The position numbers and the translations under genes were made by a program. Under the pieces are notes generated by a model, which searched no databases, was not told the DNA's origin, and saw nothing but the letters and a program-made list of their open reading frames with translations. From CAYUVF01 sp964448045 (lineage in GTDB: Bacteria > Bacteroidota > Rhodothermia > Rhodothermales > Salinibacteraceae), in contig CAYUVF010000017.1 of NCBI GenBank assembly GCA_964448045.1, positions 9,204 through 73,203 on the forward strand: 64,000 bases of DNA, read 5' to 3'. Shown here piece by piece: positions 44,636 to 53,686 of this stretch (position 1 is the first letter of the stretch; every line of letters begins with the position of its first letter).

Positions 44636-45469
44636 TCACCCGGTGGGGCCGAGTTCGAGGCGGTCTTCGAGCTCGTCGATGCGGCTGCGGCTGACGCTCA
44701 GCCGGGTGCCGTCGCGTAGCTCGACGGCGTAGTTGCCTCCACCGCCGCGCCGGATGAGTTCGACTTCATCGAGCCGTACGATCGTCGAGCGATGAATGCG
44801 AAAAAAATCAGATGGATCGAGGCGCTCGTCGAGCGTTTGCAGCCGCTCGCGAATAAGGTGCGTATCGTCGTCGGTGTGGAGCTCGGCGTACGGGCCGTCG
44901 GCAGTGATGTGGGTGATCCGGTCGATGGGAACGACACGCACCTGCCCGCGCTTCTGCACGCCGATGCGTTCGAGGTAGGCGCCGGCGTCCTCCCGGTCGC
45001 CCGCTCCAGCCTCATACTCATTCTCGTCCGATTGCATGCTATGCAGGAGCGTCATCATCTGCTGGGATACCTCGTCCAGCTTCTCCGAGGCGATGCGCTT
45101 GCGGGCGCGGTCGAACGCCTGCTCGAAGCGTTCATCGTCGAAGGGCTTCAGCAGATAGTCGATCGCGGCGAGCTCGAAGGCGTCGAGGGCGTACTCGTCG
45201 TAGGCCGTGACGAAAACAGTGATAGGCATCGCTTCCGGACCGATCTCGCGGATCACATCGAGGCCCGATCCGCCCGGCATCTGAATGTCGAGGAAGACGA
45301 GGTCGAGGTTGTCCTCACGGATCAGGTCGATAGCGCTGGCGACGTCGTCGGCTTCACCGGTGATCTGGGCATCGTTGCGTTCGGCCAGCAGATCGCGCAG
45401 CCGGTCGCGGGCCAGCTGCTCGTCATCGATGATGCCGACGCGAAGGGAAGCGGGAGACGAGGGGGCCAT
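44636..45469 (-). CDS. LytTR-family response regulator
   Basis: 277 residues. The receiver domain (about 9-130) has the acidic pair in IIDDEQLARDRL and the phospho-acceptor Asp61 in VFLDIQMPGGSG; VTAYDEYALDAFELAAIDYL gives the Thr/Lys region with a following LLKPF. A linker (about 130-170) precedes the LytTR DNA-binding domain (about 170-270; PSDFFRIHRSTIVRLDEVEL and RDGTRLSVSRSRIDELEDRL). It should act with the sensor kinase encoded 29 bases upstream. ATG 45469. Confidence 0.93.
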   Translation of the reverse strand: MAPSSPASLRVGIIDDEQLARDRLRDLLAERNDAQITGEADDVASAIDLIREDNLDLVFLDIQMPGGSGLDVIREIGPEAMPITVFVTAYDEYALDAFELAAIDYLLKPFDDERFEQAFDRARKRIASEKLDEVSQQMMTLLHSMQSDENEYEAGAGDREDAGAYLERIGVQKRGQVRVVPIDRITHITADGPYAELHTDDDTHLIRERLQTLDERLDPSDFFRIHRSTIVRLDEVELIRRGGGGNYAVELRDGTRLSVSRSRIDELEDRLELGPTG

Positions 45470-45498
45470 GGGATAAATCGGTCGATGAGGGGCGCGAG

Positions 45499-46701
45499 CT
45501 ACGTCGCAGGCGTCTCGGCGGGTAGATCCGCTTCGGCCGAGGGCGTGTAGAGATCGTCCTCATGGTGGTAGGGGAGCGCGAGCGTCACGGTGAGGCCGCC
45601 CGATGGAGAGGCTCCGAACTTGAGGTGATAGGCCGATCCGTAGAGGGCCTCCAACCGCGCTTTCACGTTTGAGAGGCCAGTGCCGCGCTCCATGGCCGTG
45701 CTGGCCGGCACGTGCAGGCCGGGCCCGTTATCGGATACCTTCAACACGAGCCATTCCTCGGTGCGGCGCACCTGCACTGCGATCTCGCCCACGTCGGGGT
45801 GTTCGCTGGTGCCGTGTTTGATCGCGTTTTCGACGATGGGTTGCAGGATCAGCGTAGGTACGAGCGCGCTTTCGACCTCAGGGTCGACCTCAATGTGAAC
45901 GTTCAGTCGCCCCTGAAAGCGAATCTCCTGAATCTCGAGGTAGCCGCGCAGGAACTTGATCTCCTCACGGAGCGGTACCTCCTGCTGATCGTTGCCTTCG
46001 AGCACGTAACGCAGCAGCAGGCTCAGGCGCGCAATCATGCGGCGAACGCCCTTCGGATCGCGCCCGACCAGGGTGGAGACCGCGTGCAGCGTGTTAAACA
46101 GGAAATGGGGATTGAGCTGCATTCGGAGCGCCTGCAGCCGCGCCGCGGAGAGCTGGGCTTCGAGATCGGCCTTTTGCGCTTCGAGTTCTTGGGCTTCTTT
46201 CGTCAGCCGGGCTGCCTCCGCCTCGCGCTTGCGCTCGCGGAGGTAGTAGATCCGGGCAAACCCGGTGGCGAGGACGGTGCCGTAGACGGCAAACTCGTCC
46301 AGAAACCAGAACCGGAAGATGGCCGTCAGCGGTCGAAACTCGTTGGGGTAAGGCGAGGAGTCGGGGAAGGCGTAGACCCGCAGGAGATCGATAGTTAGGT
46401 CCACCGCGAGCGAGACGACCAACCCCGCGGCGAGCAGAGCAAGGATGGTTCGGACCAGCCGCGAGCGTTCGGGCTTGTAGCGCGCGGCGATCCAGAAGAT
46501 GAGTGGCGTCACCAGGGCCCACAGGTAGAACTCGAAGAAAACGCGCGCAACGCGCGGAAGAATCACGCTGGCCTCCATGCTCCCGCCGCGCGGATCGAGC
46601 AGTCGGGTCACCACCGTAAAGATCGCAATGAGCGTCCAGAAGCCGATAATGAGCTTCCATTCAAACCGACTCGGCCAGGCCGATGCCGTGGTATCGTTCA
46701 T
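45499..46701 (-). CDS. LytS-type membrane sensor histidine kinase
   Basis: 400 residues. Four membrane helices (about 18-35, 54-75, 84-107 and 131-154) are followed by a coiled coil (155-190). The His_kinase domain has QLNPHFLFNTLHAVSTL with the phospho-accepting His199, and the ATPase follows (VENAIKHGTSEHPDVGE N box, LKVSDNGPGLHVP G1, ERGTGLSNVKARLEALYG G2). The partner is the LytTR regulator encoded downstream. The signal sensed is unknown. The TonB receptor gene lies 34 bases upstream on the same strand, so receptor, sensor and regulator may be one unit. Confidence 0.92.
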   Translation of the reverse strand: MNDTTASAWPSRFEWKLIIGFWTLIAIFTVVTRLLDPRGGSMEASVILPRVARVFFEFYLWALVTPLIFWIAARYKPERSRLVRTILALLAAGLVVSLAVDLTIDLLRVYAFPDSSPYPNEFRPLTAIFRFWFLDEFAVYGTVLATGFARIYYLRERKREAEAARLTKEAQELEAQKADLEAQLSAARLQALRMQLNPHFLFNTLHAVSTLVGRDPKGVRRMIARLSLLLRYVLEGNDQQEVPLREEIKFLRGYLEIQEIRFQGRLNVHIEVDPEVESALVPTLILQPIVENAIKHGTSEHPDVGEIAVQVRRTEEWLVLKVSDNGPGLHVPASTAMERGTGLSNVKARLEALYGSAYHLKFGASPSGGLTVTLALPYHHEDDLYTPSAEADLPAETPAT

Positions 46702-46735
46702 GCAGGGATCTTAGGTCGTGCTATAAAAAACGTGG

Positions 46736-49162
46736 TTAATACCGTCCGCGCCGGCGTCCTCGATCGCGGTCATTCTGGCCGCCTCCGCCAAAGCTGTACG
46801 AGAAGGTAAGCATGATCTGCCGCTGATTCCAATTGCGGCTGCTCTCCGTTACGAACTGATTCGTCTCGCGCTGGACGTTGAAGTTCATCGTATCGAAGAC
46901 ATCGCTGGCGCGGAGGCTGAGGCTGCCCTGGCCGTCGAAGAGTGACTTTTGCAGGGCCACGTTGCTGCTCAGCCGCTCGCTGATGCGCCCGCCGGCAATG
47001 TCCATCGGGGCGCGGTAGTACTGGCTGAGTTGGAGACCGAGCCCCGGACCAAGCGAGAACGTGAGGTTGGCGCGGCTCGAATAGGAGATCGCGTCGTTGC
47101 TCAGATCCGTGCTGACGTTGCTGGCATCGGTCACCACCCGATGCGCGTTCATGCTGATGTTGCCTCGCACCCAGTCCCGCACGTTGAGGGAGGTGACGAG
47201 CTCTACGCCATAGGAGTTGCTGGAGGCGAAGTTGTCAAACGTGAGGACCGTGACGCCGTCGGGGCGCAGCGTCTCACGCCGCTCGATCTCGTTGACCGTG
47301 TGGCGGAAGAAGGGGCTCAGCGAGAGCGTGACCGGCGCCCACTTGCGGGTCAGGCTCAGCTCGAAGGAGTGGACGTACTCTGGATCGAGTTGAGGGTTGC
47401 CGACGCGCCGAAACGTGGGATCTTCGTTGTCATCAATCGGGTTGAGCTGCCACGAGCTGGGCCGGCGCACGCGCTTGCTGTACGACAGGCGAGCCTGGTA
47501 CGCCTCATTGGGCTTGTACGTGAGATACGCGCTGGGGAAGACGCTGAAGTAGGTGTTATCGAATGACGCTGCGCGAGCGGGAAGCGTGAAGGTGGTCAGG
47601 GCCTGCTCCATCCGTGCGCCACCTTTCAGGCTGACGTCACCCAGCGAGGTGGCCAAGAGTCCGTATGCGGCGTGAGTCCACTCGTCGTAATCGAAGGAGC
47701 TATTTTCGGTGGGCTGGAATCCCCTGTTTTCGCCTTCAAACAGCTCGAACAGCTGAACGTTACTCTCGCGCTCCCACTCGCCTTGATATCCAGCCTCGAG
47801 GTCGAAGCGTCCGATCGTATTCACGTAATCGAGATCGAGATTGGCCTCTTGCTCACGCTCGCTCATCGTTTCGCGCTCCCGTTCCTGTAGATCGCCCCTC
47901 TCCAGGCTGGCGTTCAGGAGCCGCTCCGAGTACAAGCTGTTTTCGTCCTCCCACTCACTTTCGTAGCGGACCTCGGCTTCCAGGTTGTGATCGGAGGCGA
48001 AGTTGTGGTTCATCGACAGCCGCGCGTCGAGACTTTGTTCGTCGCTCTCACTGTCGGTCAGCCGCGCAAAGCGATCCAGCGGATTGCCGCCGATCGTCTC
48101 ACGGATGTAGTTGGTCTGGCCCTCTTGGGTCTCGGCGTCGGTGCTCAGTACGATCTCAGATGAGAGCGTCGTCGCATCGGTGGGGCGGTACTCGGCCTGC
48201 GTGTTGAGTGTGTGGGAGCGGCGCGTCTCATTTTCGTCGCTGGATTGATCGAGCACCACGGTGGGATCCTGCGTCAGATTGCGGCGATAGCGGGAACCGC
48301 CCTCGTCTTCGGAGCCGCCCCGGAAGCCGTAGTTAGTGAAGAAGCGCCAGGGTCCCGACTGATAGCCGGCATTACCCGAGATGGAGTACGACTGATTGGT
48401 GCCGCCGCCGGCGGTGATGCCGCCACTCCATCCGGCCGAGCGGTTGCGCTTCAGCACAATGTTGATGATGCCGGCCGATCCCTCAGGCTCATACTTGGCC
48501 GAAGGGTTGGGGATGACTTCGACGCGCTCTACTGACGAGGCGGGGAGGCTCTGCAGAAAGCCTGCGAGTGACTGCCCGGAGAGCGAGGTCGGCTCGCCGT
48601 TGATGTGTACGACGACGCCCTCGTTTCCGCGATAGCTGATACTCCCATCGATATCGACCCGGATCGAAGGCAGGTCCTGCAGTACTGTTCGCGCGGATCC
48701 ACCGGCCGTGACGAGTTGCTTGTTCGTGTTGTAGACCGTCCGGTCGGTTTGCACGTCCACAGCGGGGCGCTCGGCGCTAACGGTGACCTCGCCCATCTGC
48801 TCGGTCTGGCGGGCCAGCGTGACCGTGCCCAGCTCCCGTTCGGGGCGAGAGCGAGTCAGGCGCACGTCCGTCACTCGCTTGCTGGCATATCCCACGAAAC
48901 TGAGGCGCAGGGTGTAGGTATCGAGGGGCAGCTCGGTCACTGTGAAGGCGCCGGTGCTATCGGTCGTCGTGCCGGTGACGAGCGACGAGTCGACGGGGGA
49001 GCGGACGGCGACGGTGGCGCCGGAAAGCGGCTGCTCGGTCGACGCCTCTACGATGCGGCCGGTGATGCGGCCCCTCTCATTTGCCGAGGGCGTTTGTGCC
49101 TGCAGGGCGTGAACGCCCAACAGCGAGAAGGCAGCCAAAAAGAGGAGTGCGTGCCGAACCAT
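46736..49162 (-). CDS. TonB-dependent receptor-like protein (outer membrane barrel family)
   Basis: 808 residues. The signal peptide ends near GVHALQAQ (residue 23). A CarboxypepD_reg-like domain (GRITGRIVEASTEQPLSGAT, about 30-115) is followed by a plug-like domain (about 125-230; VQTDRTVYNTNKQLVTAGGS, LQSLPASSVERVEVIPNPSA and YEPEGSAGIINIVLKRN) and a long barrel. The form is that of the Bacteroidota outer membrane beta-barrel group rather than SusC. The C-terminus is unusual: after YSFGGGGQNDRDRGRRRGRY there is no terminal aromatic strand end except Tyr. Ligand unknown. ATG 49162. Confidence 0.87.
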   Translation of the reverse strand: MVRHALLFLAAFSLLGVHALQAQTPSANERGRITGRIVEASTEQPLSGATVAVRSPVDSSLVTGTTTDSTGAFTVTELPLDTYTLRLSFVGYASKRVTDVRLTRSRPERELGTVTLARQTEQMGEVTVSAERPAVDVQTDRTVYNTNKQLVTAGGSARTVLQDLPSIRVDIDGSISYRGNEGVVVHINGEPTSLSGQSLAGFLQSLPASSVERVEVIPNPSAKYEPEGSAGIINIVLKRNRSAGWSGGITAGGGTNQSYSISGNAGYQSGPWRFFTNYGFRGGSEDEGGSRYRRNLTQDPTVVLDQSSDENETRRSHTLNTQAEYRPTDATTLSSEIVLSTDAETQEGQTNYIRETIGGNPLDRFARLTDSESDEQSLDARLSMNHNFASDHNLEAEVRYESEWEDENSLYSERLLNASLERGDLQERERETMSEREQEANLDLDYVNTIGRFDLEAGYQGEWERESNVQLFELFEGENRGFQPTENSSFDYDEWTHAAYGLLATSLGDVSLKGGARMEQALTTFTLPARAASFDNTYFSVFPSAYLTYKPNEAYQARLSYSKRVRRPSSWQLNPIDDNEDPTFRRVGNPQLDPEYVHSFELSLTRKWAPVTLSLSPFFRHTVNEIERRETLRPDGVTVLTFDNFASSNSYGVELVTSLNVRDWVRGNISMNAHRVVTDASNVSTDLSNDAISYSSRANLTFSLGPGLGLQLSQYYRAPMDIAGGRISERLSSNVALQKSLFDGQGSLSLRASDVFDTMNFNVQRETNQFVTESSRNWNQRQIMLTFSYSFGGGGQNDRDRGRRRGRY

Positions 49163-49288
49163 AGCGCGGTGAGGTCGATGAGCTTCATCTATGTGCGCTA
49201 TGTTGGAGCGGCACGCGCCGTGGGAGTTCGGGGGGATGTCACGAATTGCACCTGTGCGTCATGGACGTCATAGGGTGTAACAGAGCCG

Positions 49289-50341
49289 TTATTCGGCGGC
49301 TGGGCTGCCGTTAGGACCTTTGTCCATGAACGGAGCCTGGTCGAACGCCTTGGCTTCGTCGAGGAAGAGCTGGCGGTGGGGGAAGGGGATTTCGATGTCA
49401 GCCTCGCGCAGGGCTTCGCGCACTTTCTCGGTGTACTCCCAGCGCATTGGGATCTCCTGACTGGGATCGCGCAGGTAAAAACGGAGGGTCATGTTGACGC
49501 TCGAATCGGCCATCTCGGTGACGACGGCCGAGGGCTCGGGACGCGAAAGAATCCGCTCGTCGTTTTCGGCCAGCGCGACGACTACATCGCGCGCTTCCTG
49601 GGGGTACTCCTTGTACGCAATCCCGAAGGGCACATCCACGCGCAGCGTATTTTGCATCGTGTGATTGATGAGCTGCTGCGTGATCATCTGTGAGTTAGGC
49701 ATCACGATGATTTCGTTGCGCACCGTCTGCAGGCGCGTCGACCGAAGCGTGATCTCATGCACCTTGCCAAGCTGATTGTCAATCTCGATAAAGTCGCCCA
49801 CGCGAAAGGGGCGGTCAATCAGAATCGTGATGCCGGAGATGAAATTCTCCAGCGAATCGCGCGCGGCCAGACCGACGGCGATGCCGGCAAATCCAATTCC
49901 TGCGATGAGCGGTGTGATGGGCACGCCCAGCTGGCTCAGCACGATGAAGCCGATGAAGACATAGGCCACAACCCGATACGTTTTCTGGAGCAGGCTCTGT
50001 AATCCGGCGTCGACGGCGCTGCTGCGGTGCAGCACCTGCGACAGCGTGCGATCGATACTCCAGTAGATCGTGAACAAAATGAGGAAGGCCAGGAAGGCCT
50101 TCAGCCCGTTCTCGATGAAGAGCCCGGTCACGCCGATGAAGTGCCCGTACAGAAGATTGTACATCTCCTCAAAGCGGCCCTCCAGAAACAGACTGATGGC
50201 CTGCCCGAACGCGTTGTTAATCCCCGTAATGTCGATAAACGACGTGTCGGGTGGAGTCGGGGATGTTGCCGGAAGCGATTCGGCCCCGGCCTGGAGTGTA
50301 TCGGATACAGCCTGCGGGGGAGGCGGCGTAGGGAGGGGCAT
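49289..50341 (-). CDS. Small-conductance mechanosensitive channel (MscS)
   Basis: 350 residues. It releases solutes on hypo-osmotic shock, useful in a salt-adapted cell. A hydrophilic proline-rich N-terminus (1-35) precedes three membrane helices (about 77-105, 125-145 and 146-170). The pore helix ITPLIAGIGFAGIAVGLAAR has the MscS Gly/Ala packing. The beta domain block ITILIDRPFRVGDFIEID and VMPNSQMITQQLINHT follow, then the C-terminal alpha/beta part. ATG 50341, 42 bases after folD. Confidence 0.93.
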   Translation of the reverse strand: MPLPTPPPPQAVSDTLQAGAESLPATSPTPPDTSFIDITGINNAFGQAISLFLEGRFEEMYNLLYGHFIGVTGLFIENGLKAFLAFLILFTIYWSIDRTLSQVLHRSSAVDAGLQSLLQKTYRVVAYVFIGFIVLSQLGVPITPLIAGIGFAGIAVGLAARDSLENFISGITILIDRPFRVGDFIEIDNQLGKVHEITLRSTRLQTVRNEIIVMPNSQMITQQLINHTMQNTLRVDVPFGIAYKEYPQEARDVVVALAENDERILSRPEPSAVVTEMADSSVNMTLRFYLRDPSQEIPMRWEYTEKVREALREADIEIPFPHRQLFLDEAKAFDQAPFMDKGPNGSPAAE

Positions 50342-50383
50342 GGCGAACCAGCAGATCGGTGGAGAGGCGCAGCGAGAGGGGCG

Positions 50384-51316
50384 TTAGTCGTTTGCCCCGA
50401 GGCGGGCAGCGCGCAGGGTGTTCTTCAGCAGCATCGCGCGGGTCATCAGCCCGACGCCGCCGGGCACCGGGGTGATCCAAGAGGCTTTGGGTTCCACGGC
50501 GTCGAAGTCCACATCGCCCACGAGCCGGTAGCCCCGGTTGCGCGAGGCATCGTCCACGCGGTTGATGCCCACGTCGATAACCACGGCGCCTTTCTGAACC
50601 ATATCGGCCGTCACAAATCCAGCCTGCCCTACGGCTGCGACGAGAATATCGGCACGGCCCGCTTTCTGGTCGAGGTCTTTCGTCCGGCTGTGGCAGACGG
50701 TGACTGTGGCATCGGTGCCGCGCTGCATGAGTAGGTTGGCCAGCGGCTTGCCGACAATGTTCGAGCGGCCGATGATTACTGCGTCCTGCCCGGACGGGTC
50801 GATTCCACAGCGATCCAGCATCTCCATGATGCCGTACGGCGTGGCCGGAATAAACGCCGGATCGCCGATCATGAGCCGACCCAGATTTTCGGGATGAAAG
50901 CCGTCGACATCTTTTGCGGGGTCGATGGCGTCGATCACCTTCCGCTCGTCGATGTGGTCCGGGAGGGGGAGTTGTACGAGAACGCCGTCGACGTCATCGT
51001 CGGCGTTGAGGTCGCGCACCACATCGAGCAGATCGCTCTCGTTGATGTCGGCGTCAAACCGCAGCGTTTCGCTGCCGATGCCGGCGTGCTCGGCGTCGCG
51101 CTGCTTGCCGCGGACGTACGCCTGCGAGGCCGGGTTGTCGCCAACGAGGACGACAGAGAGGAACGGGGGGCGGTGGCCGGCGTCGGTCCATGCGGTGACG
51201 TCGGCTTGAACCTCATCGCGAACCTGGGTGGCGATGCGTTTGCCATCAATAAGCTGAGCCAAAACGGGAGGGGAGTTCAGTGAAGTGGAGGATAGCGGTG
51301 GGCCCGGGGCGGGCAT
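50384..51316 (-). CDS. folD: Bifunctional methylene-THF dehydrogenase/cyclohydrolase
   Basis: About 310 residues from ATG 51316, or 292 from a TTG at 51262, which fits the usual FolD length better. It interconverts methylene-, methenyl- and formyl-tetrahydrofolate. FLSVVLVGDNPASQAYVRGK has the catalytic Tyr and Lys (Y-x3-K), VQLPLPDHIDERKVIDAIDP and VDGFHPENLGRL bind folate, VIIGRSNIVGKPLANLLMQ binds NADP, and ITPVPGGVGLMTRAMLL closes the enzyme. It leads the minus-strand run into MscS. It runs divergently from asd. Confidence 0.95.
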   Translation of the reverse strand: MPAPGPPLSSTSLNSPPVLAQLIDGKRIATQVRDEVQADVTAWTDAGHRPPFLSVVLVGDNPASQAYVRGKQRDAEHAGIGSETLRFDADINESDLLDVVRDLNADDDVDGVLVQLPLPDHIDERKVIDAIDPAKDVDGFHPENLGRLMIGDPAFIPATPYGIMEMLDRCGIDPSGQDAVIIGRSNIVGKPLANLLMQRGTDATVTVCHSRTKDLDQKAGRADILVAAVGQAGFVTADMVQKGAVVIDVGINRVDDASRNRGYRLVGDVDFDAVEPKASWITPVPGGVGLMTRAMLLKNTLRAARLGAND

Positions 51317-51482
51317 CCCTAAGATAGCAAAGCAGGGCGGCCCGAACCAAGCGCCGGCTTTCAAGAATCCGCAAACGAATCGCCCAAAAGTGTGGAACAC
51401 CCTGTGAAGAGGCTCGGTTGCACGACGGCGGAGGCGCACCCATCCACCACTTCTTCTCTCTACACGCAACGATTACTTGGTT

Positions 51483-52568
51483 ATGCCCAGCACACCCCAC
51501 CTTCGTGTCGGTATTCTGGGGGCCACGGGCGCTGTCGGCCAGCGCTTCGTGCAGCTCCTGGCGGATCATCCCTGGTTTGAAATTACCGCGCTGGCAGCGT
51601 CCAAGCGATCCGCCGGGAAACCCTACCGCGAGGCGGTCAATTGGATTGGCGATGCCGCACTGCCCTCCTCGGTGGCCGCAATGGAGGTCCAGCACACCGA
51701 TACGGCACTGGATTGCGACTTCGTCTTTTCGGGACTAAGCTCCTCTGTCGCCGGATCGGTCGAGAAAGCCTTCGCCGAGGCGGGCTATCCGGTGATCTCC
51801 AACGCGAAAAACTACCGGATGGACCCGAGCGTGCCGCTTCTGATTCCGGAGGTCAACCCCGACCACGCGGCGCTGGTCGAAACCCAGGGGTGGGGCGATG
51901 GCGGGTTCATCGTGACGAATCCGAATTGCTCTACGGTCGGGCTGGTCTGTGCCCTCCACCCGATTCGGGAGGCCTTTGGGCTGGAGATGATCAACGTCAC
52001 GACCCTGCAGGCGCTGTCGGGGGCTGGCCATCCCGGCGTCCCATCGCTCGATGCGCTGGGTAACGTGATCCCGTACATCGGCGGGGAGGAGGACAAGATG
52101 GCCACGGAGCCGACGAAGCTCTGGGGCACCCTCACGGAGGACGCTATTACCCCGGCCAGGGTGCGCGTGAGTGCGCAGTGCACCCGCGTGCCAGTGATCG
52201 ATGGGCACCTCGAAAGCATCTCCATTAAGCTATCCGAGGCGGCGTCGCCTTCCGACATCCGTGAGGTGCTGACGGCGTTCGAGTCACCTCTGAACGGGCT
52301 GGGTCTGCCGAGTGCGCCCGATCCGTTCATCGAGGTCACCGACGCTCCCGATGGGCCGCAGCCCCGGCGTGATGTCAACGGTGGGGGAGGCATGAAGGTA
52401 ACCGTCGGGCGTATCCGGCCCTGTACGGTGCTGGACATTCGCCTCGTGGCGCTCGTGCACAACACCATCCGCGGCGCAGCCGGTGGCGCCATCCTCAACG
52501 CCGAGCTGCTGGCGAAGCAAGAGTACCTCACGCCCCGGCGATCGGTGTCCGCCGTGGCCTCGTCCTGA
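51483..52568 (+). CDS. asd: Aspartate-semialdehyde dehydrogenase (archaeal/fungal-type branch)
   Basis: 361 residues. It reduces aspartyl phosphate to the semialdehyde for lysine, methionine, threonine and diaminopimelate synthesis. VGILGATGAVGQRFVQLLAD binds NADPH. The active-site Cys is in IVTNPNCSTVGLVCAL. ALSGAGHPGVPSLDALGNVI and PYIGGEEDKMATEPTKLWGT are typical of the archaeal/fungal branch rather than the E. coli type. VIDGHLESISIKL carries the substrate-binding His. ATG 51483; a TTG two codons earlier is not needed. Confidence 0.94.
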   Translation: MPSTPHLRVGILGATGAVGQRFVQLLADHPWFEITALAASKRSAGKPYREAVNWIGDAALPSSVAAMEVQHTDTALDCDFVFSGLSSSVAGSVEKAFAEAGYPVISNAKNYRMDPSVPLLIPEVNPDHAALVETQGWGDGGFIVTNPNCSTVGLVCALHPIREAFGLEMINVTTLQALSGAGHPGVPSLDALGNVIPYIGGEEDKMATEPTKLWGTLTEDAITPARVRVSAQCTRVPVIDGHLESISIKLSEAASPSDIREVLTAFESPLNGLGLPSAPDPFIEVTDAPDGPQPRRDVNGGGGMKVTVGRIRPCTVLDIRLVALVHNTIRGAAGGAILNAELLAKQEYLTPRRSVSAVASS

Positions 52569-52584
52569 TCAACCCATCGCCGTC

Positions 52585-53106
52585 ATGACCGATTTTCCAG
52601 ACGTACGACGCGCTCAGCGCGCCGATCAGGACCGCATCGGAACCCTGTGGCGCGCGTTCCTGCGCGAACAGGAGGCGCTCGATGACCGGCTCACCGTCGC
52701 CGAGGACGCGCTGGAGCGCTGGCATAACGACTTCCCGATGTGGCTCGATGACGAGACGCGGCGCATCTACGTCGCCACCTCCGACGGATCGATTCAGGGG
52801 TTTGCCACCGCTCATCGTACGGGTCCGCCGCCCATTTATGCGCCGGCTCACGAGGTCTACCTGGATGAGTTGTTCGTTGTGCCCGAGGTGCGACGACAGG
52901 GACTCGGGCGTCAGCTCGTACGGGCCGTCCGCCACTGGGCCGAGCAGCTGCCCGCCACCCGCATTCGCCTGCAAACGATGAGTGCCAACGAAACGGCTCA
53001 GGCGTTCTGGGAGGCGCTTGGTGCGAGGACGTTCAGCATGGCGCTCACGCTGGAGTTGGAGGCCGAGTCCGAGAGCACGCCGCAGCGTCGTCGTATCGGC
53101 TTTTGA
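52585..53106 (+). CDS. GNAT-family N-acetyltransferase
   Basis: 173 residues from ATG 52585, 16 bases after asd and probably co-transcribed. One GNAT domain: VRRAQRADQDRIGTLWRAFL start, IYVATSDGSIQGFATAHR central strands, and the acetyl-CoA motif A VYLDELFVVPEVRRQGLGRQ (R-x-x-G-x-G/A). The alpha4/beta region IRLQTMSANETAQAFWEALG follows. The substrate cannot be inferred. Confidence 0.9.
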   Translation: MTDFPDVRRAQRADQDRIGTLWRAFLREQEALDDRLTVAEDALERWHNDFPMWLDDETRRIYVATSDGSIQGFATAHRTGPPPIYAPAHEVYLDELFVVPEVRRQGLGRQLVRAVRHWAEQLPATRIRLQTMSANETAQAFWEALGARTFSMALTLELEAESESTPQRRRIGF

Positions 53107-53134
53107 GGACGGTCCCCCGGCGCTGATCGGCACA

Positions 53135-53566
53135 TTATCCCATGCGCGTGCTGCGCAGGATGGCGTTGTGCACCATCGCGTCGGTGGGTTGCGGCTCGCA
53201 GGCCCATTGGATGGCAGGCGCCAGATGCGCGAATACGCGGCGCTGGCCCCGCTCATTCCGCAGCCGATGGATCAGGAGGTGGACGAACAGGGTATCGATC
53301 TCGCGTCCGGTTACGCAGGCGGAGCGCCCATCACCCAGCAGGGGCGCAAGATCCCGCATCTGTTGGATGAGGTGATTCGTCTCATCCGGGGAGGCCACCA
53401 GTTGAGTGACTTTCCGGCCGTCCCAGATCAGGGCAAACCCCGGTGACCACCGCGGATGCCCGATGAGTTCCTGCGCGGCGCGATAAATCGTGCGGGTGTT
53501 GACGGCGCCAATCAGCCGGATGACGGCTAATCGCTGTGAGGTGTTGATGGTAAGATCAAATGCCAT
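53135..53566 (-). CDS. Small unrecognised protein, possibly STAS-like fold
   Basis: 143 residues from ATG 53566, preceded by a perfect AGGAGG (53570-53575) at a short 3-base spacing. AFDLTINTSQRLAVIRLIGA, a helix NTRTIYRAAQELIGHPRWSP and a strand GFALIWDGRKVTQL resemble the beta-alpha-beta order of SpoIIAA-like/STAS-type proteins, but no phosphorylation motif is visible. The C-terminal half is helical (VHLLIHRLRNERGQRRVFAH). The frame is open further upstream, across hemD antisense, but that part looks non-coding. It diverges from hemD across a 120-base region with an inverted repeat. Confidence 0.6.
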   Translation of the reverse strand: MAFDLTINTSQRLAVIRLIGAVNTRTIYRAAQELIGHPRWSPGFALIWDGRKVTQLVASPDETNHLIQQMRDLAPLLGDGRSACVTGREIDTLFVHLLIHRLRNERGQRRVFAHLAPAIQWACEPQPTDAMVHNAILRSTRMG

Positions 53567-53596
53567 GTGCCTCCTGAGCCTGTAGGACCCCCTTTC

Positions 53597-53631
53597 TAAG
53601 AAGGTTATCGGCATCAAACTGGCGCTTCTTA
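53597..53631. promoter_or_regulatory. Inverted repeat in divergent control region
   Basis: TAAGAAG (53597-53603) and CTTCTTA (53625-53631) are perfect inverted copies spaced 21 bases, between the divergent small protein gene and hemD. The spacing of the half-site centres is about 28 bases, close to three helical turns, so a dimeric regulator could bind. No known operator is matched. Confidence 0.35.
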
Positions 53632-53686
53632 AGGCGTGCCGATTCGTCCGCGCCCCGTGTTTACTAACGCTGGAACCCTTTTCATC

